Shown here piece after piece: positions 46,148-54,986 of a stretch of DNA of 64,000 nt. The stretch's first letter is position 1. Each line of letters starts with the position of its first letter. Under the pieces are notes generated by a model that saw only the letters and a list, made by a program, of their open reading frames with translations, was not told the origin of the DNA and ran no database searches. Where the stretch lies: the NCBI RefSeq assembly GCF_900115085.1, contig NZ_FOVF01000003.1, positions 124,001 to 188,000 of the forward strand, given 5' to 3'. The position numbers and the translations under genes are program-made. The stretch comes from Dokdonella immobilis. GTDB taxonomy: Bacteria; Pseudomonadota; Gammaproteobacteria; Xanthomonadales; Rhodanobacteraceae.

Positions 46148-47230
46148 TTACCCATGGCGCCGGGCGAAGTCGGTCATGAAATCGACCAGTGTTTCGACAC
46201 TTTCCATCGTCACGGCGTTGTAGAGCGAGGCGCGCATGCCACCGAGGGCGCGATGGCCCTTGAGTCCGATCAGGCCGGCCGCGCCCGCTTCGGCCAGGAA
46301 CGGCGCTTCGAGTTCGACGCGCGGCAGGAAAAACGGCACATTCATCCAAGAGCGTGCCGACGGTTCGACCGGATTGGAATAGAAGCCGGAACCGTCGATG
46401 ACCCCGTACAGCCGATTGGCCTTGGCCCGATTGCGTTCGCCGATGACCGCCAGCCCGCCCTCGCGCTTGAGCCACTTGAACACCAGCGAAGCGAGATACC
46501 AACCGAACGTGTTTGGCGTGTTGAACAGGGAATGCCCGGCCGCGTGTTCGGCATAACTGAAGATGCGGGCGATCGAGTCGGGGCAGCGCTCGAGCAGGTC
46601 GTCGCGCACGATCACGACGACCAGGCCCGAGGCGCCGATGTTCTTCTGGGCACCCGCGTAGATCATGCCGAACTTCGAGACGTCCAGCGGACGCGAGAGG
46701 ATGTCCGAGGACATGTCGGCGATCAGCGGCACGTCGCCAACCTCGGGTACTTCCTGGAACTCGACGCCATGAATGGTCTCATTCGGTGTGTAGTGGACAT
46801 AGCGTGCCCTTGGATCGAGCGACCAGGCATCGCGCGGCGGGATCCGCGTGAAGTGCTTGTCCACTGACGTTGCCGCAATTCGCGCCTGCACGTAGGGCAT
46901 GGCCTCGCGAACGGCCTTTTCGCCCCAGGCGCCGGTGACGATGTAGTCGGCCACCTGGTCAGGGGCGGCGAAATTCATCGGGATCTGGGCAAAATGCTGG
47001 GTCGCGCCCCCCTGCAGGAACAGCACGCGATAATGGTCCGGGATGCCCATCAGATCCCGCAGGTCCTGCTCGGACTCGGCGGCCAGGGCCATGAAGTCGC
47101 GGCCGCGATGACTGAGTTCCATGACCGAGGCACCAGTGTGGCCCCAGTCGAGCAGCTCGGACTGGGCCTGAACCAGTACCTCTTCCGGCAGCGCGGCAGG
47201 GCCGGCGCTGAAATTGCACGCACGCGTCAC
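46148..47230 (-). CDS. serC: Phosphoserine aminotransferase
   Basis: SerC converts 3-phosphohydroxypyruvate to phosphoserine and also serves pyridoxal phosphate synthesis. The 360 residues match. Signatures are the start VTRACNFSAGPAALPEEVL, VLFLQGGATQHFAQIPMNF, ADMSSDILSRPLDVSKFGM, the PLP lysine in IYAGAQKNIGASGLVVVIV, and the C-terminal GHRALGGMRASLYNA. The GTG at 47230 gives the conserved N-terminus. It is the first gene of the long minus-strand run and is divergent from msrP. Confidence 0.97.
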   Translation of the reverse strand: MTRACNFSAGPAALPEEVLVQAQSELLDWGHTGASVMELSHRGRDFMALAAESEQDLRDLMGIPDHYRVLFLQGGATQHFAQIPMNFAAPDQVADYIVTGAWGEKAVREAMPYVQARIAATSVDKHFTRIPPRDAWSLDPRARYVHYTPNETIHGVEFQEVPEVGDVPLIADMSSDILSRPLDVSKFGMIYAGAQKNIGASGLVVVIVRDDLLERCPDSIARIFSYAEHAAGHSLFNTPNTFGWYLASLVFKWLKREGGLAVIGERNRAKANRLYGVIDGSGFYSNPVEPSARSWMNVPFFLPRVELEAPFLAEAGAAGLIGLKGHRALGGMRASLYNAVTMESVETLVDFMTDFARRHG

Positions 47231-47305
47231 CAGGGTCTTCCTCGTCGAGTGGCTCGGCCCGGTCGTGCAACCCCGCGTTGACGATGCCGGTTATCTCGCG
47301 GCAAC

Positions 47306-47333
47306 AGTATGTCGCAATGCAACATCTCCGCAA
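47306..47333 (-). promoter_or_regulatory. Candidate promoter of serC
   Basis: On the minus strand TTGCGG (47333-47328) and CATACT (47311-47306) are separated by 16 bases and lie 76 bases before the serC start. Each matches its consensus at about four of six positions. Suggestive only. Confidence 0.3.
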
Positions 47334-47436
47334 GAGTGGCATGTAAGCTTTCGCCGGCCAACTGGGTCTGTTGGGAGTCTTCCCCGGATCGGGGCCCAGC
47401 CAGCGTCCGTTGCAGCAAGCCACAGGAGTCCGAATC

Positions 47437-48423
47437 GTGAGACGACGAACCGACCCGCGCATCAAGCCATCCGAGATCACCCCGGAATCGGTCTACCTGC
47501 GCCGGCGCGAGTTGCTGAAGGGACTGGCTTTTGCTCCAGCCCTGCTGGCCGGCTGTGGAGATACACAGGACCCGCAGCCGGCAGCCGCGGTCGAACCGGA
47601 GCTACCGGGAAAACGCCTCGCCGCTCGTCCGGGCAGTGCGTTCAGCACGACCGAAACCCTGACCCGGGCGACCGACGCGACCCGCTACAACAACTACTAC
47701 GAATTCGGCACCGACAAGGCCGATCCGGCGCGCAACTCGTCGCGGTTCCGGCCGCAACCCTGGAGCGTGACGGTCGGCGGCAAGGCCGCCGTCACCGGTA
47801 CCTTCGACCTCGAGGACATCCTCAAGGGCCACGCCCTCGAAGAGCGCATCTACCGGCTGCGCTGCGTCGAAGCCTGGTCGATGGTGATTCCGTGGATCGG
47901 CATTCCGCTGGCCGCCGTGCTCAAGCGTTTCGAACCCGCGGCGGACGCACGCTATGTCGCCTTTACGACTGTGGCGCGGCCGGCGGAAATGCCGGGGCTC
48001 GGCTATCCGGTACTCGACTGGCCTTATCGCGAAGGCTTGCGCATCGATGAAGCGATGCATCCCCTGACCCTGCTGGCAGTCGGCCTTTACGGGCACGAGC
48101 TGCCTGCACAGAACGGTGCGCCCCTGCGCCTGGTCGTGCCGTGGAAATACGGCTACAAGAGCATCAAGTCGATCGTCCGCATCGACTTCACGGAAGAACA
48201 ACCCCCGACCTCATGGAACCAGTCCGCGCCGGACGAATACGGCTTCTACTCGAACGTCAATCCGGCGGTCAGTCACCCCCGCTGGAGCCAGGCCACCGAG
48301 CGACGCATCGCCGGCGGCGGTTTCAGCCTGACTGGAAATCGCTTGCAGACCCTACCCTTCAACGGCTATGCCGAGCAGGTGGCTTCGCTGTACGCCGGCA
48401 TGGATCTGGTCAGGAATCATTGA
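47437..48423 (+). CDS. msrP: Periplasmic methionine sulfoxide reductase catalytic subunit MsrP (YedY)
   Basis: A Tat-exported molybdoenzyme that repairs oxidised methionine in envelope proteins. The 328-residue precursor begins with a twin-arginine signal ([18 protein letters not shown]). The molybdenum-binding Cys is in [17 protein letters not shown], and the C-terminal [15 protein letters not shown] and ATERRI segments match the family. GTG at 47437 has AGGAG eight bases upstream. It overlaps msrQ by one base at TGATG. The envelope copper locus elsewhere in the window suggests a cell that handles oxidative metal stress. Confidence 0.96.
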   Translation: MRRRTDPRIKPSEITPESVYLRRRELLKGLAFAPALLAGCGDTQDPQPAAAVEPELPGKRLAARPGSAFSTTETLTRATDATRYNNYYEFGTDKADPARNSSRFRPQPWSVTVGGKAAVTGTFDLEDILKGHALEERIYRLRCVEAWSMVIPWIGIPLAAVLKRFEPAADARYVAFTTVARPAEMPGLGYPVLDWPYREGLRIDEAMHPLTLLAVGLYGHELPAQNGAPLRLVVPWKYGYKSIKSIVRIDFTEEQPPTSWNQSAPDEYGFYSNVNPAVSHPRWSQATERRIAGGGFSLTGNRLQTLPFNGYAEQVASLYAGMDLVRNH

Positions 48424-49085
48424 TGGCCCATCGCATCGACCGGGTCGCCGCCGGCAAACCGCTGGTTTTTGCCGCTGCCCTGGTTCCGCTTGGCATCCTC
48501 GCGTGGCGAATCCATGGCAATACCCTGGGCCCGGACCCGGTCGCCCAGCTCGAGCACGATACCGGCCTCTGGGCGCTGCGGTTTCTGCTCGTGACCCTGG
48601 CCATCACGCCGTTGCGCAGGCTGACCGGGTGGAGCGCGGCGCTGCGCTTCCGGCGCATGCTCGGCCTGTTCGCGTTCTTCTACGCGAGCGTCCACCTGGC
48701 GGTCTATCTGGTCGTCGACCTCGGCGGGTTCTGGTCGCAGGTCCTGACCGAGATCGCGAAAAAGCCGTTCGTCACGGTGGGATTCCTCGCCTGGTTGCTG
48801 ATGATTCCGCTCGCCGCGACCTCGACCCGGAGCATGATGCGTCGGCTCGGCGGCCTATGGCAGCGCCTGCACCGCCTCGTCTACGTCAGCGGTGCCCTGG
48901 CGGCCCTGCATTTCCTCTGGCAGGTCAAGTACGGCAAGACCATCGCGGCCATCGAACCGGTGGTCTATGCGGGCATCTTCGCAATGCTCATGGTGGCGCG
49001 CCTGCCGGACTGGATACGCCGCAGCCGGCAACGCCGCGCTGCCGCGTCAGGACGCGTGGCTCCGGGCCGCCCGCTGGTTCAATAG
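48423..49085 (+). CDS. msrQ: Haem-binding membrane subunit MsrQ (YedZ)
   Basis: A 220-residue inner-membrane cytochrome that passes electrons from the quinone pool or flavin to MsrP. About six helices are visible. Family landmarks are LRFLLVTLAITPLRRLTG, RMLGLFAFFYASVHLAVYLV with a haem His, LMIPLAATS, and WQRLHRLVYVSGALAALHFL with two more likely haem ligands. The ATG shares a base with the msrP stop. Its last seven bases overlap the end of the convergent FHA gene. Confidence 0.95.
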   Translation: MAHRIDRVAAGKPLVFAAALVPLGILAWRIHGNTLGPDPVAQLEHDTGLWALRFLLVTLAITPLRRLTGWSAALRFRRMLGLFAFFYASVHLAVYLVVDLGGFWSQVLTEIAKKPFVTVGFLAWLLMIPLAATSTRSMMRRLGGLWQRLHRLVYVSGALAALHFLWQVKYGKTIAAIEPVVYAGIFAMLMVARLPDWIRRSRQRRAAASGRVAPGRPLVQ

Positions 49086-49906
49086 TTTCCGAACCAGAGC
49101 AGGCCGGCGATCCCGACCCCGATCAGGGCCGCCGCTGCGATCAGCCACCAGACGCTGGACCCGCCATCATCCTGGACCGGTGCCCGGATCGGCTCGGCAA
49201 TCTGGATCGCATCGAGGGTCTGGGTGATGGCCGGCGCCAGGTGGGCCGGGGTTGGCATGCTCTGGCCGCGCGCCGGGTAGCCCGGCGCCTCGAGAACGAA
49301 ACGGTTACGCCCGAAGGAAATCTGGTCGCCCGGGTGCAGCACGGCGCTGCGGACCTTGACCCCGTTGACCTCGGTGCCGTATGCCGAGCCCAGATCGCGC
49401 AGGTGGATGGCTTCGTCGGTCGCATCGATCGACGCGTGCCGGGCGGACATGCCCGGCTCGTCGAGGTCCAGCCCACCGCCGCCGCTGCCAATCAGCAGGC
49501 GTTCTCCGACGCTGACGGTCTTGCCGAAATGCGCGCCCGAGACGCCACGCAGGACGACCCGGGATACCTCGGAGGAACTGCCGGGAGCCGCCTCGGCGGG
49601 AACGCGCGTGTCGATGATGCGGTCATCGTCCGGCTTGATGAGGACCGTCACGTCTTCGATATTGATGACGTCACCGAGCCGAAGCAGGGCCTTCTCGAGG
49701 ACCGGGCGCGCGTTGACGTGGGTCCTGGCCTGGGTGTCGAGTACTTCGAGGATCATGCCACGCTGGTCGACGACCAACCGCGCATGCCACGGCTTGACCC
49801 CGCCCATTTCGAGCCTGATCGTGTTGCCCTGCGCTGCCCCAATGCCGGTGACGCCGCCTTCGACGATCACATCGGCATGTTCTCCATTTGAAAAAGTCAG
49901 GCGCAT
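49079..49906 (-). CDS. Protein with two FHA domains and a C-terminal membrane anchor
   Basis: A 275-residue protein. The N-terminal FHA-like domain (1-95) is weak, with GNTIRLEMGGVKPWHARLVV and THVNARPVL in place of the classical G-R-S-H pattern. The second (about 115-210) is better: LLIGSGGGGLDLDEPGMSAR, HASI, LRDLGSAYGTEVNGVKV and FGRNRFVLEA. FHA domains bind phosphothreonine peptides, so a Ser/Thr kinase partner is implied but none is encoded here. A Pro/Ala linker leads to one hydrophobic helix (WWLIAAAALIGVGIAGLLWF) at the extreme C-terminus, a tail-anchored layout. It is divergent from the PHA-region gene. Confidence 0.85.
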   Translation of the reverse strand: MRLTFSNGEHADVIVEGGVTGIGAAQGNTIRLEMGGVKPWHARLVVDQRGMILEVLDTQARTHVNARPVLEKALLRLGDVINIEDVTVLIKPDDDRIIDTRVPAEAAPGSSSEVSRVVLRGVSGAHFGKTVSVGERLLIGSGGGGLDLDEPGMSARHASIDATDEAIHLRDLGSAYGTEVNGVKVRSAVLHPGDQISFGRNRFVLEAPGYPARGQSMPTPAHLAPAITQTLDAIQIAEPIRAPVQDDGGSSVWWLIAAAALIGVGIAGLLWFGNY

Positions 49907-50107
49907 CGGTGCACGGACTGTGGAGGTGCGGGCACTTTAGCAGGATGCGGCAAGGCTGACACCTGCCTGCAACCCGGAGCATTCGCACCGGCTCAACCGC
50001 AGCCAGGGGCGGTGACGAATCCGATCCGACGCTTCTGCCATGCTGCCGGCTAGGGCATCATAGCGCCCGTCGCGCGGCCAGCATTCCCGCGCAACCGGAG
50101 AGAATGA

Positions 50108-50383
50108 ATGGCGAAAATCGACATCCGTCGCAAGCACCACCTGTCATTGGCCGAGGCGCGCAAGGCGGTCAACAAGCTGGCCAAATCGATCGCCAGCGAA
50201 TTCGACCTCGACTGTGGCTGGGAAGGCAACACCCTGGCCTTTTCCCGCAGCGGCGTCGACGGTCACATCGCCCTCGAAAAAGGCGAGGTCCATGTCTATG
50301 CGGAACTCGGATTCCTGATGGGCGTCATGAAACCGATGATCGAACGCGAAATCCATCGCCACCTCGACGAGCAGATCGGCTGA
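50108..50383 (+). CDS. PHA granule-region family protein (PHA_gran_rgn)
   Basis: A 91-residue soluble protein of the polyhydroxyalkanoic acid system family, named because members lie near PHA genes; the activity is unknown. It begins MAKIDIRRKHHLSLAEARKA, has WEGNTLAFSRSGVDGHIALE in the middle and ends VMKPMIEREIHRHLDEQIG, matching the usual length and pattern. The ATG at 50108 is supported by GGAGAG; a second ATG at 50104 is in another frame. It overlaps the lipase gene by one base (TGATG), so both are co-translated. Confidence 0.87.
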   Translation: MAKIDIRRKHHLSLAEARKAVNKLAKSIASEFDLDCGWEGNTLAFSRSGVDGHIALEKGEVHVYAELGFLMGVMKPMIEREIHRHLDEQIG

Positions 50384-51690
50384 TGCTGGTCGTCAAGTCC
50401 GCGCGCAGGCCCGGCCGCAAGAAGGCCCATCCGCGCATTGCCCTGGCCGTCGCTGGCGGCGGACCGATCGGCGGAATCTACGAAATCGGCGCCGTGCGCG
50501 CCCTCGACGAGGCCATCGAGGGCCTCGACATGAATGCGCTCGATGTCTACGTCGGCATCAGTTCGGGCGCATTCGTCGCCGCCAGCCTGGCCAACCGGCT
50601 CAGCACGGCCGAGCTCTGCAGGATCTTCATTACCGGCGATTCCGACCAGTTCCGCTTCCAGCCCGAGAATTTCGTGCGTCCGGCCCTCTATGAATACCTG
50701 CGTCGCCTGGCCGGCGTGCCGCGCATGCTCCTGGCAGGATTGGCCGAAATCGCCCGCCATCCGCTGAGCCTGCGTATTTCCGACAGCATCCTGCACATGG
50801 GCAGCATCCTGCCGACCGGATTGTTCGACAACGAAGCCATCGAAAAATTTCTACGCAGCGCGTTCACCGCCCACGGACGCAGCAATGACTTCCGCGCGCT
50901 CGACCGCAAGCTGGTGATCGTCGCGGTGGAACTCGACAGCGGCCAGGCGGTCCGTTTCGGAACCGAAGGCCATGACGCCGTTCCCATCTCTCGCGCCATC
51001 GAAGCAAGTGCCGCCTTGCCCGGCCTCTACCCACCGGTCAGGATCGACGGCAAGTACTTCGTCGACGGCGCGCTCAGGCATACCGTGCACGCGTCGGTCG
51101 CGCTCGATGCGGGGGCGGACCTCGTATTGGCCATCAATCCGCTGGTCCCGATCGACACGACCAGCGCCAACGCGCTCGGCAAGTCTTCTCCGGCCAGCCT
51201 GATCGAAGGGGGCCTTCCAACCGTCCTCTCACAGATGTTCCGCACATTGCTGCAATCGCGCATGCAGGCGAGCATGCCCAAGTACGAGCGCAAGTACCCC
51301 GCTTCGGACCTGATCCTGCTCGAGCCGGAAAGCGACGACACCGACATGTTCTTCACCAACGTCTTCAGTTTCGCGCACCGCAAGCGACTCGCCGAGCATG
51401 CGTATCAGGCGACCATGAATGACCTGCGCCGGCATCGCCGCGCACTTGCCCATCTGCTCGGCCGGCACGGCCTGGTCCTGCGCGACGATGTCCTCGATGA
51501 CCCGACGAGAACCGTACTGAGCGGGCTCGAAGGCAAGCCGCCGAGGCGCTCCCAGGCCACCTCCAGGTTGCATCGCGCGCTCGACGATCTGGATGTCGCA
51601 CTCGAGCGCACCCGCCCAGGCCGCAAGCGCGAAAAGCCCGGCAAGAGACCGGGCTCCGGGGCAGGATCGACACCATCCGCACACTCCTGA
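50383..51690 (+). CDS. Patatin-like phospholipase
   Basis: A 435-residue lipid acyl hydrolase. The patatin signatures are complete: oxyanion loop AVAGGGPIGGIYEIGAVRAL, nucleophile serine in VYVGISSGAFVAASLAN (GxSxG), and the catalytic Asp in YFVDGALRHT (DGA). The mid-region PERYPASDLILLEPESDDTD-like stretch and a long helical C-terminus rich in Arg and Lys (RLHRALDDLDVALERTRPGR) follow. No signal peptide is present, so it acts in the cytoplasm or on an inner surface such as a lipid granule. The lysine-rich tail may bind membranes or granules. It lies between PHA-region and phasin genes. Confidence 0.9.
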   Translation: MLVVKSARRPGRKKAHPRIALAVAGGGPIGGIYEIGAVRALDEAIEGLDMNALDVYVGISSGAFVAASLANRLSTAELCRIFITGDSDQFRFQPENFVRPALYEYLRRLAGVPRMLLAGLAEIARHPLSLRISDSILHMGSILPTGLFDNEAIEKFLRSAFTAHGRSNDFRALDRKLVIVAVELDSGQAVRFGTEGHDAVPISRAIEASAALPGLYPPVRIDGKYFVDGALRHTVHASVALDAGADLVLAINPLVPIDTTSANALGKSSPASLIEGGLPTVLSQMFRTLLQSRMQASMPKYERKYPASDLILLEPESDDTDMFFTNVFSFAHRKRLAEHAYQATMNDLRRHRRALAHLLGRHGLVLRDDVLDDPTRTVLSGLEGKPPRRSQATSRLHRALDDLDVALERTRPGRKREKPGKRPGSGAGSTPSAHS

Positions 51691-51715
51691 GAGCCCACCC
51701 AACCTGCCCCATCGA

Positions 51716-51728
51716 CTAGATGCTCTAG
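51716..51728 (+). promoter_or_regulatory. Palindrome in the phasin promoter region
   Basis: CTAGA-TGC-TCTAG is a perfect five-base inverted repeat. TATCCT at 51739-51744 could be the -10 of the phasin gene, so the palindrome would cover the -35 position, where a repressor such as the nearby TetR protein could bind. No second copy was found near the acyl reductase genes. Confidence 0.28.
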
Positions 51729-51792
51729 GAGTTCCGGCTATCCTTTTCAACATTCGGGCGCATTCGCGACCGACTCATCGAAGGAAAACGCT

Positions 51793-52431
51793 ATGTCCAA
51801 GCCCAAGCCCAAGCTGAAATCCAAAGCCGCGCCCGCGGCAAGCAAGCCGGCGGCCCGCGCCAGCGGCAAGAGCATCGTCGAATCCGCGCAGCATATCTGG
51901 CTGGCCGGCCTCGGTGCGTTCGCCAAGGCCCAGGACGAGGGAACCCGCCTGTTCGAGGCGCTGGTCCGCGAAGGCGTATCGCTCGAGCAGAAGACCCGCA
52001 AGCTGACCGCGGGCAAGGCCGAGGAAGCACGCGGCGCGGTCGAAGCCGCGGTCGGGCAGGTCAAGGAGCGCAGCCAGGAAACCTGGGACAAGCTCGAGAA
52101 GGTATTCGAGTCGCGCGTGTCGCGCGCTCTCAACCATCTCGGCGTCCCGGGTGCAAAGGAACTGAAGGGCCTTTCTGCGCGCGTCGAGGAACTCGCGCGT
52201 GAAGTCCACAAGCTCAATGCCAAGTCGGGCAGCAAGCCGGCGGCGAAATCCACCGGATCCCGAAGCGGCGCCACCCGCTCGGTGTCGCGGGTCAAGGATG
52301 AGCTGGCTGACGTCGCTCGCGAGCTGGAGTCCGCCCAGCTCAATCAGGCCAGCAGCAAACGCAAGACCGCCGCTGCGCGCAAGACTCCGGCCAAGAAAGC
52401 CCCGGCCGGCAAGAAGTCTTCGCGGAAGTAG
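51793..52431 (+). CDS. Phasin with histone-like Lys/Ala-rich tail (PhaF-like)
   Basis: A 212-residue phasin-family protein. Residues 25-130 form the amphipathic phasin domain: SIVESAQHIWLAGLGAFAKA, LFEALVREGVSLEQKTRKL, and the coiled stretch VGQVKERSQETWDKLEKVF. Residues about 150-212 are rich in Lys, Ala, Pro and Ser (KRKTAAARKTPAKKAPAG), like the DNA-binding tail of Pseudomonas PhaF. Phasins coat PHA or other hydrophobic granules, and PhaF also links them to the chromosome. AGGAAAA precedes the ATG. A bidirectional terminator follows. Confidence 0.9.
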   Translation: MSKPKPKLKSKAAPAASKPAARASGKSIVESAQHIWLAGLGAFAKAQDEGTRLFEALVREGVSLEQKTRKLTAGKAEEARGAVEAAVGQVKERSQETWDKLEKVFESRVSRALNHLGVPGAKELKGLSARVEELAREVHKLNAKSGSKPAAKSTGSRSGATRSVSRVKDELADVARELESAQLNQASSKRKTAAARKTPAKKAPAGKKSSRK

Positions 52432-52458
52432 CCCGCTGAATCAATCGCCGATGGCAGG

Positions 52459-52491
52459 AAAAACCCGTGCCGGGTCCGGCGCGGGTTTTTT
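52459..52491. terminator. Bidirectional intrinsic terminator
   Basis: AAAAACCCGTGCCGG followed by CCGGCGCGGGTTTTTT forms a GC-rich stem (52463-52486) with five A on one side and six T on the other. It separates the convergent phasin and acyl reductase genes and can stop transcription from both sides. Confidence 0.85.
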
Positions 52492-52517
52492 ATTGGGCCG
52501 CCGCCCCGCGCGACCGC

Positions 52518-54512
52518 TTACCAGTGGACGCCTCGCATCAGCGCCGCGAAGGCGACCTGCTCCGAGGAGGGGCCGTGCTGGGCTTCCTGGCGCACGCCCT
52601 TGATGCCCTTGGCTGCCGGCGAATCGGGGAACAGCCGGAATGCCGTGTTCATGACGATTTCGTAGGCGCGCGGCGAGACCGAATAGAACAGCTGGGCGAA
52701 GATGCCGGTGCGCGTCGCCACCCGGACCGGGCGCTCGATGATGGCGCCGACGACGAGGTCGGCCGCTTCCTCGGGACTCAGGGTCGGCACCGATTCGTAC
52801 ATCTTCGTCGGCGCGATCATCGGCGTCTTTACCAGCGGCATGTTGATCGTCGTGAAATTGATGCCCTGGTCGGAAAACTCCGCCTGCGCGCAGCGCGAAA
52901 AGGCATCGAGCGCGGCCTTGGAGGACACATAGGCCGAAAAGCGGGGCGCGTTGGTCAGCACGCCGATCGAAGAGATATTGATGATGTGACCGCGGTGCCG
53001 TTCGGTCATCTTCGGCAGGAAACCGAGAATCAGACGCAGCGAGCCGAAATAGTTGAGCTGCATCGTGCGCTCGAAATCGTGGAAGCGGTCGTAGCTCGAT
53101 GCGATGGCGCGCCGGATCGAACGTCCGGCGTTGTTGATGAGGACCTCCACCCCGCCATGGTCGGCGGTCACCTGCTCGATGAATGCATCGCACGAGGCCA
53201 GGTCGGCAAGATCGACCTTGTAGGTATGGCAGCTGCCCCCAGCCGCCTCGATCTCGACCTTTGCCGCAGCCAGCTCTTCCTCGCCACGTGCGCAGATCAC
53301 CACCTTGGCCCCGGCCGCGGCCACCTTGAGAGCCACGGCCTTGCCGATGCCCGACGATCCGCCGGTGATCACGACCACCTTGCGGCGCACCTTGCCGGAC
53401 AGCGAGTGATCGACGAACAGGGCCGGATCGAGATGACGCTCCCAGTAGTCCCAGAGTCGCCAGGCGTAGCTCTGCAGCTTCGGAAGCTTGATCTTCGAAC
53501 CACGCAGGGCGCGCTCGGTCTCGCGCATGTCGAAACGCGTCGGATAATTGATGAAGCGCATGATTTCGGCTGGAATCCCGAAATCGGTCAGGAAGGACCG
53601 GATCATGCGGCGCACCGGCGGCAGGCTCGACAAGGCCTGGCGGATCGCGCCCGGGATGAAGGCGAACATGCGGGCATCGATGCGCATCGACATCTTCGGG
53701 GCATGACCGGCATGCGCGAAGATGTTGAGGACCTCGCCGATGCGCCGCGGCGCCGGATCGGTGAGGTGGAAGCACTGGCTGTCGAGCTTCGGCAAGTGCG
53801 CAATGTGATCCATCGCGGCCGCCACCCAGTCGACCGGGACCAGGTTCAGTCGCCCGCCCTCGAGCCCGATCGCCGGCATCCACGGTGGCAGCAATTCGCG
53901 CATGCGCTTGATCAGCGGGAACAGGTAGTACGGTCCATCGATCTTGTCCATCTCGCCATTCTGCGAATTGCCTATGACGATACCGGGCCGATAGATGCGG
54001 AACGGACGCTTGCATTCCTTGCGCACGATGCCTTCCGAGTCATGCTTGGTCCGAAAATACGGATTGTCCAGTCCTTCGGCCTCATCGAACATGTCCTCAC
54101 GGAAGACGCCCGGGTACAGTCCGGCCGCCGCGATCGAACTGGTGTGGTGGAAGCAGCCGACCTTGAGTGCTTCGGCAAGCTGGATGGCATGGCGCGTGCC
54201 ATCGATATTCGCCGTGACCTGGCTGGCTTCGTCGGCGGACAGATCGTAGACGGCGGCGAGATGGAAGAAATGGGTGATCTTGCCACCGAGGCTCCTGAGC
54301 GTCGCCGGAGTGACTCCGAGACGGGGCTTGCCGAGGTCGCCGGTGACCGCGACGAGGCGATCCTTGTCGGCACCGAGGCGTTCGCGCAGGGCCTCGAACT
54401 TTGACATCGATTCCTTGCGCACCAGGCAATGGATCCTGCCCTTGCGCAGCAGCAGCCGCTCCAGAAGATGACGACCGATGAAGCCCGTCGCGCCGGTCAC
54501 GAAATATGTCAT
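52518..54512 (-). CDS. Bifunctional fatty acyl-CoA/ACP reductase (fatty alcohol forming)
   Basis: A 664-residue, two-domain SDR. The N-terminal extended SDR starts MTYFVTGATGFIGRHLLERL and has YFRTKHDSE as its YxxxK site. The C-terminal classical SDR from about residue 380 has VVVITGGSSGIGKAV, NNAGRSIRR, the serine in NISSIGVLTNAPRF and AYVSSKAALDAFSRC. The whole chain, including GRLNLVPVDW and the end EQVAFAALMRGVHW, closely follows my memory of the Marinobacter FarA/Maqu_2220 enzyme, which reduces acyl-CoA to alcohol in four electrons for wax esters. The ATG at 54512 has GGGGAA upstream. It is divergent from an acyl-CoA-binding protein gene, a plausible substrate carrier. Confidence 0.9.
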   Translation of the reverse strand: MTYFVTGATGFIGRHLLERLLLRKGRIHCLVRKESMSKFEALRERLGADKDRLVAVTGDLGKPRLGVTPATLRSLGGKITHFFHLAAVYDLSADEASQVTANIDGTRHAIQLAEALKVGCFHHTSSIAAAGLYPGVFREDMFDEAEGLDNPYFRTKHDSEGIVRKECKRPFRIYRPGIVIGNSQNGEMDKIDGPYYLFPLIKRMRELLPPWMPAIGLEGGRLNLVPVDWVAAAMDHIAHLPKLDSQCFHLTDPAPRRIGEVLNIFAHAGHAPKMSMRIDARMFAFIPGAIRQALSSLPPVRRMIRSFLTDFGIPAEIMRFINYPTRFDMRETERALRGSKIKLPKLQSYAWRLWDYWERHLDPALFVDHSLSGKVRRKVVVITGGSSGIGKAVALKVAAAGAKVVICARGEEELAAAKVEIEAAGGSCHTYKVDLADLASCDAFIEQVTADHGGVEVLINNAGRSIRRAIASSYDRFHDFERTMQLNYFGSLRLILGFLPKMTERHRGHIINISSIGVLTNAPRFSAYVSSKAALDAFSRCAQAEFSDQGINFTTINMPLVKTPMIAPTKMYESVPTLSPEEAADLVVGAIIERPVRVATRTGIFAQLFYSVSPRAYEIVMNTAFRLFPDSPAAKGIKGVRQEAQHGPSSEQVAFAALMRGVHW

Positions 54513-54632
54513 TTCCCCACTCCCTTCCAGATTCAGGATGCCGGATACAAAGAACGGCGCCGATCCCGACCGGCGCCATCGGCGAACAGCATAGACGTCC
54601 GTCGTGCGCGTTTCCATGAGCAGCCGATCGCG

Positions 54633-54661
54633 TTGACCGCTTACAGGGTGCATGATAGAAA
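54633..54661 (+). promoter_or_regulatory. Candidate promoter of the acyl-CoA-binding protein gene
   Basis: TTGACC (54633-54638) and TAGAAA (54656-54661) are 17 bases apart and lie 40 bases before the ATG at 54701. The matches are five of six and four of six. Confidence 0.4.
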
Positions 54662-54700
54662 GTTCGAGCGCAGGGGACGCGACCAGACAGGCCGAATGAC

Positions 54701-54958
54701 ATGTCCAAACTCCAAGCCAGTTTCGAAAAAGCCGCGGACGACATCAAGAAGCTGCCGGAGCGCCCGGACAACGACACCCTGCTTAAACTCTATGCTCTCT
54801 ACAAGCAGGGCGCGGATGGAGACGTGTCGGGCCCCAAGCCCGGCTTCTTTGATTTCGTCGGCACGGCCAAGTACGAAGCCTGGGCCAAATTGAAGGGTAC
54901 GGCCCAGGAAGAGGCCATGCAGAAATACATCGACCTGGTCGCCAAACTGCGCGCCTGA
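54701..54958 (+). CDS. Acyl-CoA-binding protein
   Basis: An 85-residue ACBP, the usual size. It begins MSKLQASFEKAADDIKKLPE and keeps the family core TLLKLYALYKQGADGDVSG, then KPGFFDFVGTAKYEAWAKLK and EEAMQKYIDLV. ACBP holds long-chain acyl-CoA tightly in the cytoplasm and carries it to enzymes. ACBP genes are not universal in bacteria, and this one sits divergently beside a fatty acyl reductase and before a TetR regulator, so it probably feeds acyl-CoA to reduction or storage. Confidence 0.95.
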   Translation: MSKLQASFEKAADDIKKLPERPDNDTLLKLYALYKQGADGDVSGPKPGFFDFVGTAKYEAWAKLKGTAQEEAMQKYIDLVAKLRA

Positions 54959-54986
54959 GCGCCGCGCCACTCGCAGGGGGTACCCG

